This document shows, in pieces, positions 1-10,136 of a DNA stretch of 64,000 nt. This DNA is from CAWEBF01 sp963807235. Lineage in GTDB: Bacteria; Acidobacteriota; Vicinamibacteria; Vicinamibacterales; UBA2999. Where the stretch lies: contig CAWEBF010000008.1 of assembly GCA_963807235.1 (NCBI GenBank), positions 62,001-126,000 on the forward strand. Direction: 5' to 3'. Every line of letters begins with the position of its first letter. The stretch's first letter is position 1. The translations under genes were made by a program, and so were the position numbers. Under the pieces are notes generated by a model. It made no database searches. It saw only the letters and a list, made by a program, of their open reading frames with translations, and was not told the origin of the DNA.

Positions 1-1218
1 GGACCACGGTTCTCATCCTGGTCTACTCGATGGTGGCCTCCCACACGCCACGCCGCATGCTGTTCGCGGCGCTCGTCGCCGCCTCCTGCGATCCGGTGGC
101 ATTCTGGCTCGCCCACCTGCGCGGGGTCCCCACGCCATCGGCCGCCGAGGTGTTCGTGATGATGTGGCCCAACTACAGCTGCGCGGCGATCGCCATGCTG
201 CCGTCGCGCGTGCTGCACCGGCTGGGCAAGAAGCTGCGCGACGCCCAGGCGCTCGGCAGCTACCACCTGGTGGAGCTGCTGGGGCGCGGCGGCATGGGCG
301 AGGTGTGGCGCGCCGAGCACGAGCTGCTGGCGCGCCAGGCCGCCATCAAGCTCGTGCGCCCGGAGGTCCTGGGCGCCCGCAGCGAGGCCGACGCCCAGTC
401 GCTGATGCGGCGGTTCGAGCGCGAAGCGCAGGCCACCGCGGCGCTGAGCTCGCCGCACACGATTCACCTGTTCGACTTCGGCACGACCAACGACGGCTCC
501 TTCTACTACGTCATGGAGCTGCTGGCCGGCCGCGATCTCGAGTCGCTGGTGCGGGAGTTCGGGCCCGTGCCGGCGCCGCGGGCGGTCTATCTGCTGCGCC
601 AGGTGTGCCACTCGCTGGCCGACGCGCACGCGCGCGGCTTCGTGCACCGGGACATCAAGCCGGCCAACATCTACGTCTGCCGGATGGGGCTGGAGTTCGA
701 CTTCGTGAAGGTGCTGGATTTCGGCCTCGTGAAGGTGAAGGACCGCGCGATGGACATGACGACGCTGGCCACGATGGACCACACGACCAGCGGCACGCCG
801 GCCTACATGGCGCCCGAGGCGATTCTCGGCGACGTCGAGGTCGATCGGCGCGCCGACGTGTACGCGTTGGGCTGCGTGGCGTACTATCTCCTGACCGGCC
901 ACCTGGTGTTCGAGGCCGACACCCCGATGAAGATGTTCGTACAGCACCTGCAAGCCACAGCCCATCCCGCCGTCGCAGCGCAGCGAGCTGCCCATTCCCC
1001 CGGAAGTGGACGCCTTCGTGATGTCGTGCCTGGAAAAGGATCCCGACAAGCGCCCGCAGTCGGCGCGCGAGCTGTTCGAGATGGCGTACTCGTGCGGCAG
1101 CGGTGGGTGGACCAACCGCGACGCGAAAGCGTGGTGGGAGGTGCACCTGCCGGAGCTGACCCGCGACCTTGTCGTCGCCGTCCCGGCCGATCCAACCTAT
1201 ACACAGGCTTCGTCGTAG
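1..1218 (+). CDS. Membrane-anchored Ser/Thr protein kinase, partial at left edge, one frameshift
   Basis: The kinase domain has every diagnostic element: glycine loop GRGGMGEV, the ATP lysine in AAIK, catalytic loop HRDIKPAN, DFG (DFGLVKV) and a GTPAYMAPE activation segment. Hydrophobic residues before the domain suggest a membrane anchor. The frame is open to the window edge, so the true start is probably outside and the ATG at 30 is only the first one visible. Near 950-960 the frame shifts: the C-lobe (SCLEKDPDKRP) continues in another frame to the TAG at 1216-1218. Without the shift the ORF would run on into the next gene, giving a false 805-residue fusion. A bacterial PknB-type kinase is certain; substrates are unknown. 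Confidence 0.85.
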
Positions 1219-1223
1219 CCCTC

Positions 1224-2447
1224 ATGACGCCGTCGTCGCTTCGGTGGGTTGGCAGCGCTGGTCTGCTTCTGGTGCTCGCGTCGCAGGGCTGGGCCCAGGA
1301 GCCGGAAACGCGCGCGGCCGAGCTGCAACGCCAGCGGGAGGAAAAAGCCAAGCAGCTGGAGCCGCCGAAGTCGTCCGCGGTCGAGCGCGGGCTGTTGCGC
1401 CTCGAGGAGGGCCGTCTCTTCGAGCGCTTGCTGAGTCCCCCCGAAGGCTTCTATCCGAAGATTGGCAACATCACGGCCGGGAGCGGGTTCGCCGCGGGAC
1501 CCGGTTACCGCCGCACGCGCCTCTTCGGCGACTCCACCGACTTGTCGGCCTTCGCCGCCTTCTCCACGATGCGGTACTGGATCGTGGAGGGGCGCCTGCG
1601 CATGCCCCGGCTGGCCGGCGAACGCGTCGCCCTGGACCTGTACGGCCGTCGCTCGGATTACCGGCACGAGCCCTTCTACGGATTGGGCCAGGACTCGGAG
1701 CGAACCAACGAGGCGTTCTACGCGCTGAAAAACACCGCGATTGGGGGCGGCGTGACAGTCTCGCCGCGTCCATGGCTGTCGTTTGGCGGCTCCACCGAAG
1801 TGTTTCAGCCGAACGTGCGCGGCATCGACGATGAAGCGTCGATCGACGATATCTTCACGCCACTCGAGGCGCCAGGCCTCCGCGCACAGCCGCGGTTTCT
1901 GCGCCACGCGGCCACCGCCGAGGTGAACTACCGCGAGCCACGTGGCAACCCGCGCCGCGGCGGCAAATACGCGGTGGCCTACCAGAAATACGTCGACCGG
2001 GAAGAGGGACGCTTCTCGTTCGATCGTGTGGAGATCGATCTGCAGCAGTACGTGCCGCTCGTGCGCGACCGCCGTGTGCTGGCCCTTCGCGCCGCCGGAT
2101 CGCTGGTTCCAGACGATGCGGCCGTGGTGCCCTTCTACCTGCAGCGGACGCTCGGGGGGCCCGACGATCTGCGCGGATTCCGGCGGTTCCGTTTCCGCGA
2201 CGAGAACGTCCTTCTGCTGCAGGCGGAGTACCGGTGGGAGATCTTCACCGCGGTGGACGGCGCCCTTTTCTACGATGCCGGCACGTTGGCGTCGCGGCCG
2301 TCGGAACTCTCGCTCGGCAACCTCGACACCGACTACGGGATCGGCTTTCGGTTCGGCACGAAGAACGGTATTTTCCTGCGGATCGAGGCCGCGTTCGGCA
2401 GCCGGGAAGGCAAGCACTTCATCTTGAGGTACGGGCATGTGTTTTAG
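1224..2447 (+). CDS. Outer-membrane beta-barrel protein, BamA/surface-antigen (D15) type
   Basis: A protein of 407 residues starting at the ATG at 1224, five bases after the kinase stop. It opens with a clear signal peptide (hydrophobic run ending near ASQGWAQ), then a short charged region and a barrel-like C-terminal half rich in alternating aromatic and charged residues. The segment GGPDDLRGFRRFRFRDENVL matches the conserved loop of the Bac_surface_Ag C-terminal domain, and the protein ends in phenylalanine, the usual outer-membrane insertion signal. No POTRA domains are evident. It could be a translocation or assembly pore, or a barrel partner of the secreted kinase-like protein encoded immediately downstream, whose start overlaps its end by 11 bases. 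Confidence 0.75.
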   Translation: MTPSSLRWVGSAGLLLVLASQGWAQEPETRAAELQRQREEKAKQLEPPKSSAVERGLLRLEEGRLFERLLSPPEGFYPKIGNITAGSGFAAGPGYRRTRLFGDSTDLSAFAAFSTMRYWIVEGRLRMPRLAGERVALDLYGRRSDYRHEPFYGLGQDSERTNEAFYALKNTAIGGGVTVSPRPWLSFGGSTEVFQPNVRGIDDEASIDDIFTPLEAPGLRAQPRFLRHAATAEVNYREPRGNPRRGGKYAVAYQKYVDREEGRFSFDRVEIDLQQYVPLVRDRRVLALRAAGSLVPDDAAVVPFYLQRTLGGPDDLRGFRRFRFRDENVLLLQAEYRWEIFTAVDGALFYDAGTLASRPSELSLGNLDTDYGIGFRFGTKNGIFLRIEAAFGSREGKHFILRYGHVF

Positions 2448-4111
2448 GTATCGCGCCGCCGTTCTGGGGCTGGTGCTGGCGGCCTTCGCGGCCGGTACCT
2501 CGGTCCGCGTGGCGTCGCCCCGCTTTTTCCCCGACGACCCGCTGCAGGTGGACGACGACCGGTCGATCGATGCCAGCGGCGTCACGCCGATCGCGGGCAG
2601 CAACGGCTACGACTTCGCCGAGCACACGTTCGGCAAGCCCGGCGATCGACGCGACGTGCGGGCCATGAACGTCAACACGATCGACGAGGTGCCTGATTCC
2701 AGCTGGTTCACCAACCGGATCGGCCGGCGCGAGATGTCGATCGAGGAAATCGTCAGGGGGCCGAACCAGCTCGAGACGATGAATATCGACGACTGGCCGA
2801 TCGTCCAGGAGAAGAGCAGCGGCATCACACCGGGCTACCGTGTCACCGACCCCACCGGCCATCTCTACCAGGTGAAATTCGACCCGCCGGAGCATCCCGA
2901 GATGGCCAGCAGCGCCGAGGTGATTGGCGCCGCGATCTATCACGCGCTCGGCTACAACGTGGTGCAGGGCTATGCGGTCGACATCGATCCGAATCGCATC
3001 GTGATCGCCGACAAGGCGACCACTGTGGATATGTCCGGGCGGCGGCGGCCGATGCGCCGCGACGACGTCGACCGGCTGCTGGCGCGAGCGGCCAGGCTGC
3101 CGAACGGCAAGTACCGCGCGACGCTCAGCCGGTTCGCGGAGGGCACGTCCGGTCGGCTACTTCAAGTACTACAGCACGCGGCCCGACGACCCCAACGACA
3201 TCCACCCTCACGAGCATCGCCGCGAGCTGCGCGCCAATCGCGTATTCGGCGCCTGGCTGAACCACGACGACTCCCGCGGCATCAACAGCCTGGACATGCT
3301 GGACGGCCCGGACGGCCGCAAGCACATCGTCCACTACATGTTCGACTTCGGGTCGACCATGGGCAGCGGCAGCACGGTGGCCCAGGTGCCGCGCGCCGGC
3401 AACGAGTACATCCTCGAATGGGCGCCCGCATTCAAGACTCTGGCGACCCTGGGGCTCTACATCCGCCCGTGGATCCTCGTGGACTACTGGGAGGAGGCCA
3501 AGTCGGTGGGCCGGTTCGAGGCCGACTTCTTCGATCCCGTGAAGTGGCGTCCCGAGTACCCGAATCCGGCCTTCGACAACCTGCGGCCGGACGATGCGTT
3601 CTGGGGGGCCCGCCTCGTGGCCAGGTTCTCGGATCAGGCGATTCGCGCAGTAGTGGGCAAGGCCCGGTACAGCGAGCCGGGTGCCGCCGAACACATCGCC
3701 ACGACGCTGATCACGCGCCGTGACAAGGTGCTGAGAGCGTGGCTGACTGGGGTCAACCCGATCACGGATCCGGCCCTCGCAGAGGACGGTACGCTCACGT
3801 TTCTCAATGCCGCCGCCAATGCCGGCGTGGCGCCGCCAATGGCATCGTATGTGCTGCGTTGGTCACATTGGGACAACGTGACCGGAACGGCGGGCGGACA
3901 GACACAGGAACAGACCGTGACGGCCACCGAGAGTCGGGTCAGCCAAAAAGCGCCTGATGGCGTCTTAACTGCCACCGACTACGTGCAAGTGGCCATCGAA
4001 ACGACTGCCGAGGGTTTTCCGGCCTGGCGCGCGCCGGTTACGCTGACGTTTCGCCGGGCGGGCCAGCGGTGGCAGCACGTGGGCCTCGATCGATCTTTTA
4101 CCAGTCGTTAA
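2437..4111 (+). CDS. Secreted protein with atypical kinase-like motifs, one frameshift
   Basis: About 557 residues once one extra base near 3149 is removed. Reading runs from ATG 2437 to about 3149 in one frame and continues in another to the stop at 4111. It begins with a signal peptide (MCFRYRAAVLGLVLAAFAAG). I do not recognise a named family. In order it contains a lysine-bearing strand (YQVKFDPP), a glutamate helix (SAEVIGAAIYHALGY), then WLNHDDSRGINSLDM and HYMFDFGSTMG. This order resembles the ATP lysine, alpha-C glutamate, HxD/N catalytic loop and DFG of HipA-, CotH- or FAM20-like kinases. The kinase assignment is inference. It overlaps the barrel gene by 11 bases, suggesting co-expression. 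Confidence 0.6.
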
Positions 4112-4135
4112 CAGACGCTGTGCGCGACGGTCACG

Positions 4136-4141
4136 TATACT
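4136..4141 (+). promoter_or_regulatory. Possible -10 element TATACT before the PAP2 gene
   Basis: TATACT lies 31 bases before the ATG at 4167 in the first true intergenic gap after the preceding gene. The same TATACTGC string recurs before the DUF6152 gene at 12525. No convincing -35 box was found. Confidence 0.3.
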
Positions 4142-4166
4142 GCTACATCGGCCGAAACGAGGATTG

Positions 4167-4984
4167 ATGCTCCCGACTTGCCGTCGTTGCGCCCTTGCGT
4201 GTTCGGTCGTCACCGCACTCGCCGCCGTTCCCGCCCACGCTCAGAACCTCGGCTCCAGCATCTTCGATCAACCCGCCGCCATCACCGAGCAACCGGCCGC
4301 GCCGGCGGTTCAGCAGAGCCCGTTTCCGTCCAAGCAGAAGTCGTTCTTCGGCAACTTGTTCAACGACTTCCGCGCGCTTCCCACTCGCGAAAATCTGATG
4401 ATCGCCGGCTTCGGCGGCCTGGCGGCGGGCATGGCGTATAACGCGGACGGGTTTGCGACGCGAAGCCTGTCCGGCTCGGCGCGCATGGGCAGGTGCTCTC
4501 GTCGGGCGACACGCTGGGAAGCGCGGCGGCGCAGATGGCCGGCGCCATCGCCACGCAGGTCATCGGCCGAGCGGCCGGCAGTCCCAAGGTCTCCGCCATC
4601 GGTGGCGACCTCGTTCGCGCGCAGATCGTTTCCCAGGCCGTGACCCAGGGCGTCAAGCTCGCGGTCGGCCGCACCAGGCCGGACGGCACCCAGTTCTCGT
4701 TCCCATCGGGGCACACCGCCAGCTCGTTCGCCACGGCCAGCGTGCTGCAGCGTCACCTCGGGTGGAAGGCCGGCGTCCCGGCGTATGCGCTCGCGACCTA
4801 CGTGGCCGCGTCGCGCGTCCAGGTCCAGCGTCACTTCCTCAGCGACGTCACCATGGGCGCGGCCATCGGCATCATCGCTGGACGTGCCGTGACGGTCGGC
4901 CGGGGCGATGCGCGGTTCGCGCTGGCGCCCGCCGCCGTGCCCGGCGGCGCCGGGGTGAACTTCACCTGGGTCGGCGGCAAGTAG
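4167..4984 (+). CDS. Exported PAP2-family phosphatase, one frameshift
   Basis: A PAP2 superfamily (type 2 phosphatidic acid phosphatase) protein of about 272 residues. All three signature motifs are present: KLAVGRTRP (KxxxxxxRP), PSGHTASSFA (PSGH) and SRVQVQRHFLSD (SRxxxxxHxxxD). The N-terminus is a signal peptide ending near AVPAHAQ, so the catalytic site faces the periplasm. The first part is read from ATG 4167 and the catalytic part from about 4490 in another frame; the join near 4480-4490 is a one-base indel. The family removes phosphate from lipid phosphates or undecaprenyl pyrophosphate. The substrate cannot be told from sequence. Confidence 0.82.
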
Positions 4985-4997
4985 TAGAGCTCGGCGC

Positions 4998-5025
4998 CCG
5001 GCTCCCGGCTTCCGGCTTCCGGCTC
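4998..5025 (+). repeat. Heptamer tandem repeat, four copies of CCGGCTY
   Basis: Four consecutive 7-bp units (CCGGCTC, CCGGCTT, CCGGCTT, CCGGCTC) lie 14 bases after the PAP2 stop and before the DUF1232 gene. This is one of six intergenic heptamer arrays in the window. Confidence 0.85.
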
Positions 5026-5051
5026 CCCTCGATTTCGGCGAAGATGGACCC

Positions 5052-5408
5052 ATGCCATTCCGCATGGGCTCATGGCTGCTGCGCCCCTGGTTGCTTCGAA
5101 CCTTGCTGTTCGACGTCCGGCTGGCGGCGCGCCTGCTTCGTGAGCCCATGGTGCCGCTCGTGGCGAAGGCCGCGATGCCGATGGCGCTCCTGTACCTGAT
5201 CTCGCCGATCGACGTGCTGCCGGACGTCATTCCAGTCCTGGGGCAGCTGGACGACCTGGCCATCGCCTACGTGGCGTTGAAGTTCTTCTTGCGAATCTGT
5301 CCGCCGGCCGCCGTGGCGTTCCACCGCGCCGCCGCTCTGGCCAGGCGCCCGTTCACGACGATGTCGCCCGGCGACGCCGTGATCGAGGCCGAGTTCCGGC
5401 GCCAGTAG
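5052..5408 (+). CDS. DUF1232 (YkvA-like) membrane protein
   Basis: A 118-residue protein with the DUF1232 core LLYLISPIDVLPDVIPVLGQLDDL (split here as LLYLISPIDVLPD and VIPVLGQLDD) in its middle. This pattern defines the YkvA family of small membrane proteins of unknown function. Hydrophobic stretches on either side suggest two membrane passes. The ATG at 5052 is the first in frame. It ends just before a convergent minus-strand gene. Confidence 0.8.
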   Translation: MPFRMGSWLLRPWLLRTLLFDVRLAARLLREPMVPLVAKAAMPMALLYLISPIDVLPDVIPVLGQLDDLAIAYVALKFFLRICPPAAVAFHRAAALARRPFTTMSPGDAVIEAEFRRQ

Positions 5409-5426
5409 GCCGAAGCCGCCGGGCCC

Positions 5427-8400
5427 TTATGTGACCGTCGCCGGCCGCGGCGACTGCTGGACTGCCTGCGGGGCCTGGCTGGCCGCGCGCAGGTACAGCA
5501 CTCCGCTCAGCAGTCCCTGCATCAGGTCCACGTGATCGGTCAGCACGGCGAACAGCTCGTCCCTCCCGAGGCGTAGAACCGATCCACTCTCGGTCACGGT
5601 GGCGCGCCACCGCGTGGGAGCCCCGGCAAGGGTCTCGGCCACGTCGATCGTGGTACCGCTCGCGACCGGCGCCACCGTGCCGTCGCTTGCCTGGAGCAGG
5701 AGGGCGCCATCGAGCACGAGGTGCAGGGCGGCCGCCGTATCTGCCTCGAAGAGAACCTGTCCCTTCACGAGCGGCACCTCGCGTGCCGCGCCAACGATTG
5801 CCAGCAGCTGGCTGGCCGTTGCGCGCGCCAGCAGCGGGTGCTCGGACAAAAGGAACGCCTGGTCCACGGGCTGCAGCGTTCCAGCTCGCGGCGCCCTCGA
5901 CGCGGCAGGGAACCGCGACGTGGGCAGGGCGGGCGATTCACGGCCGGCCAGGAGCATGCTGAACAAGCCCTGCGCCAGCCACACGTTGTCCGAGATCATC
6001 GTCATGAAGTCGGACGATCGAATCCTGAAGCTGACGACGGGCTCGAGTCGCGAGAACCGTTCGAAGCGTGGGCGCGCCCTGCAGGGCCTCTTCGAGCCCG
6101 AACACCGAGGGGGCCCGATGGTCGCTCGATCGTCCCTCAGCGTCGGTTGCCTGTACCGCTCCTTCGATCAGGCACTCGACGTGCTCGACCGACGCACCCG
6201 CGACGTGGAGCGCGTGACCTGCGGGATGACGACTCTCAAGCCCCAGGCTCGTAATCCGAAAGAGCTCGTCCACCGATACGAATCCGAACAACGGAATCTG
6301 GCTCAACCGGTCCACCACATCCACCGCGGGCAGCGAGTGCACGGCACCGCTCGACTGCGCCCCTCGTGGCCGCGCAAGGCGAGTGCCCACGATGCCGCCT
6401 CCACGGCCGCGCTATCCGCGTGAGCGATGCGTGCGGACGAACTCGAGATCGTCGGCCAGGGTCCACAGCGGCACGGCCGACGACGAAATGGACGGCTGCC
6501 GCCGCGAGCACCGGATCGTCGTCGTGAACCAGCTGCGCCAGCGTGTCCTCGATGTCGCGCGGGCGGCTCTTCAGGACCAGGTTCGCGTGACCGCGCCTTT
6601 TCGGCGATCGGCGTGTCCTCGAGGATCGGCAGCACCCGTTTGCGAACCACGCCTCCCAGCAGGTTGTCGAGGTACTCGACCGCCGCCGCGCGGCGCGTGC
6701 TTCTCGCCCTGCTCGATCGTGTACCGCGCGGCGGCCACATCGTCGATGTTGTAGAGCAGGCCGACGCAGCCGGTAGATGCGATCGAGCGTGCGCGCGAGC
6801 TTGTCGTCGAGCGCGCGGTCGAGCAGCGATCCGGCGGCCGGCGTCGTGCCGCGACAGGTTGTGCTGCAGCGTCAGGTAGTTGTAGTACTGCGACGCTTCG
6901 CGCACGACCAGCGTCTCGATCGACCGCGCGTGGAAACACGATGTCGGGATAGTCGCGGCGGAGCCGTTCGATGGCCGCGATCGCCTTGTACCTGCAGAAA
7001 ACCGTCGGCGATCCTCGAGACACGCCGACCAGCGCGTCCATCGACGCCTGCGTGGGCATCCGCGCCAGCGTGGCGGGAACGTGGCGGCGGATCCAGACGT
7101 GCTCGCGCTGATCGCTCAGCGCGTGCGCCAGCGCCGGCGACGATCGCCTCGCCGTATCCGACGAGCGCGTCTCGCGCGGCTCGGCCTTGAGCACGCGATG
7201 GCCAAGCAGCGAGATCAGGCCGGGCAGGAACAGGCCGTCGGACGCCCCCATGCTCCGGGCGCTGCTGATGGCGTCGCGCACGACCCGGTGTCGTGGTCGT
7301 AGAGCAGCGGCACGAGGAGCGGCCGGAATCGCGGGTCGGCGATGTGCGCCGAGCGCCGCGGCCACCTCCCGTCGGCCGGGCACGCCCGCGTCGCGCGTGT
7401 CGTCGGCGAGCCGCTTCAGGGTGGCTCGGCCGCGTCTCTGTCGGTCTCGACCGGCGAGCGCGCCAGGGCGGTTGCCGCCGCGACGGCGACGCGCGGCTCG
7501 GGATCGCCGAGATGACGCCGCAGCAGTTCCGACGGCATCCTCCTGCGACAGGGCCGCCAGCGCGCGCAGCGCGCCGGCCCGCACGTCGACGTCATCGTCG
7601 TGGATCAGCCGCTCGATCGCGCCGGCCCACCGCGCGGCAACGCGCGACCGGGCCGTGGCGAGCGAATGCAGCGCCCGCGCGCGCACGCGCGGCGACTCGT
7701 GATGCAGCAGAAGCGGCGTAATCAGGTTGCGGCTTGTCGAGCGCCTCCAGCATGTCGATGGCGTACAGCACGGCCTCTTCATCCGGGTTCGAGAGCTCCT
7801 CGACCAGCGTCTCGATCGTGGCCGCATCGTCCACGTCGATCCGGATCGAGTCGGCGCGATCGCGCGTTCGCCGATGCCGGCGCGAAACGAGTCCAGGTAG
7901 TCCTTGACGCGCGACCAGCGCCATCGCGATCCAGAGCACCGGTCATCGAGATGCTGGCGTAGCTCAGGCGACGCCAGTCGAGGCCGAGCCCCCATGGCTT
8001 GATCAGCACGAGCACCAGGAGCGCCGCCATCGCCCTTGGCGAACCGGTCCATCGTCACGTCGATGAACGGCTTCGCGCGGTACTTCAGGTCCGCGGCAGC
8101 GGCAGGAACAGCAGTTCGCGCGTCGTCTTGTCGACCGTGTAGCGCAGCGTGGAGTCGAGGACTCGCGCGACGGCCGGTGCCCAGAACGCGCCGGTCACCA
8201 GGATGACGAACGCCGTGGAGCCGAGGCCGACCGGCAGCAGCAGCAGCGCGAACGCCAGCCCCAGCGACCGGTGGATCCGGCTCGTCAGGCGCGACCTGCA
8301 CGATGAATCCCGACGATGGACATCAGACGCGTTGACCTGCGCGAGGAACGCGGCGATCGCGTCGTCGCCCTCACGGCCCTTGCGCTTCGGCCGCCATGTT

Positions 8401-9223
8401 CAGCTGCTGCTCGATGATCGTGGCGCCGGCGGCGGCGAAGCCGACCACGAGGGCGATGATCCGGAGGTGCCGCGAGGCAGCGGAGCAGCGGGATCGCCTC
8501 GCGTCCGCCGACGCCGCGCTCCTCGACGACGAAGTCGGTGGCTGCGCCGATCGCGTGGCGGGCGCTGATGGCCCGGACGATGGCGACGCAGACGCCGAGA
8601 GTGGCCGCCGCTCACCAGCAAGAGGTTGTCGATGCCGACTTGCTGGACGACGGTAGCCGTGACGCTGCGACCCCAAGGCGCCGCCCAGGCTGGCGCCGGC
8701 GCCGATGAAGCCGAACAGCCGCTTGGCCTGCCGGGCGTCGTAGACGTCGTTGGCCAGCGTCCAGAACTGGCTGATGAGCAGGATCGCCGAGGATCAGGCC
8801 GAACGAAGTAGAAGCCGACCGTGACCCACACGGCGCCGGTCCGCAGCAGAAACGAGAAGACGACGAGCAGGGCGATGATGCCGGCCTGCGTGACGGGAAT
8901 CACGAGCCGGCGCGGGAGTCGCCGGATGGCGCCTGTGTAGAAGTGCATCAGCACGCCGATGAGGACGCCGGCCGCCAACTGCACGTACGGGAGATTGTCG
9001 GCGCCCAGCGCGTCGATGAACTTCGACCGGGTCAGCGGGCTCGCAGGATGTTGTAGGCGGACATCGCCAGGAACGAGTAGGCGAACATCAGCAGCGCGCC
9101 CGACATCTCGCCGCTGCGCAGCGGGAGCAAGTCTGCTGAGAATCCGTTCCGTCAGGTGAGGCGTCGGCGCGCCGCGCGGGCTGATCGCTGGGGCCCGCCG
9201 GCGGCGGAGGTGGCTGTCGTCAC
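5427..9223 (-). pseudogene. ATP/ADP-translocase-like transporter with HEAT repeats and two cyclic-nucleotide-binding domains; frame heavily broken
   Basis: Pieced together from all three minus frames, the order is membrane transporter, HEAT-like repeats, then two cNMP-binding domains. The transporter part contains ISQFWTLANDVYDARQAKRL and FGFIGAGASLGGALGS, characteristic of the NTT/TLC nucleotide transporter family. The last two blocks (about 6330-6000 and 5890-5430) look like cyclic-nucleotide-binding domains (RLSQIPLFGFVSVDELFRIT; FLLSEHPLLARATASQLLAI). The likely start is the GTG at 9223, overlapping the upstream gene's stop as GTGA. Between about 6.2 and 9.2 kb the frame changes roughly every 60-150 bases, while the protein residues stay conserved. 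It is either a pseudogene or, more likely, poor local consensus. Confidence 0.65.
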
Positions 9224-10057
9224 ATGCTGTAGAGAACGGCCGCTTCGCCCCGCGTGGCGATGCGGTCCTCGAAGTGCTTGATGATGACGTCGCGCCGCGT
9301 CAGCACGGCCTGGATCTCGTCCTTCCTCATGAACTCGCCCATCACCTCCGTGACGCGTTCGAGCGTCAGAGCGCGCATACCCTCGAGGAGGGATCGCTCG
9401 CAGCGGTTCAGCTGATCCGGCTTCAGCAACTCCTTCCCCAGGCGGAAGGCGCGCGTGTGGTCGATCATCCAGAGCGTCCAGTCTTTGGTCCACAGGATGT
9501 TGCCCTGGTTGCGATCGCGATTCTGGATCAGCTCGTCGAAGACTCGCATCACCTGCACCTGCTTCGTCGTGCGCTCCGGATTCGGGCCGAGGATGCTTTT
9601 CTCCTTCAACCGGCCCTTCTCGTCGAACTGCACGTCGTCGATCCACCACGTCCTCGCGCCCGGCTTGCCGTCGACCCTTCGCTCCACCGACATCGGCACG
9701 TTCTGCAGGCCAAGCAGGCGCGCGAGCCGGTAGGCGGCGATGTTGAACCGGTAGGTGTCCTTGAAATTGACCTCGGATGCCTTGCCGGCCTGGAACACCG
9801 TTTGCGCGATGTCCACCGTCTGAATCGAGGCGTCGTGGGTGATGCGCCCGTCCGACAGCGTGGCTTGGATCGTATCCGTCACCCCGGTGCTGACACCTTT
9901 GCGACCAACGATCTTGGCGTTGAGGAGAAACGCTTCAGTCTCCTCGAGCGAGAGGCTGGCTGGCGGTGCGGTCGGGCAGGGCCGCCTGGCCGCCGAGGAG
10001 CGCGACGAAGCCGGCGACGCAAAGGCCAGCGACGAAAGCACGGCGGGCAGTCTCCAT
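9220..10057 (-). CDS. Secreted HipA/FAM20-like atypical kinase-fold protein, one frameshift
   Basis: About 279 residues. The better start is the ATG at 10057, preceded by a GAGGTGC ribosome site and giving a signal peptide (METARRAFVAGLCVAGFVAL). The frame changes near 9950, just before SLEETEAFLLNAKIVGRKG. Downstream, the order of a helix with ASEVNFKDTYRFNIAAYRLA, then FDELIQNRDRNQGNILW and LWMIDHTRAFR, matches the catalytic loop (DRNxGN) and metal-binding Asp of HipA-like and PI3K-like folds. A secreted protein, sugar or lipid kinase is plausible but unproven. Its stop overlaps the GTG of the transporter/cNMP gene by 3 bases, so the two are probably coupled. Confidence 0.65.
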
Positions 10058-10136
10058 GGAGCACCTCGCAAGCCCGTGAGTGAAACCTGGGCCGCACGAT
10101 TCTATAGGAAGTGGCTTTCGCCGCTGATACCCTTCT

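Noticed and set aside
30..2447. A single 805-residue kinase-barrel fusion protein
   Set aside because: The middle section (about 960-1220) is out-of-frame kinase sequence. The kinase C-lobe continues in another frame to a stop at 1216-1218, and the barrel gene has its own start and signal peptide at 1224.
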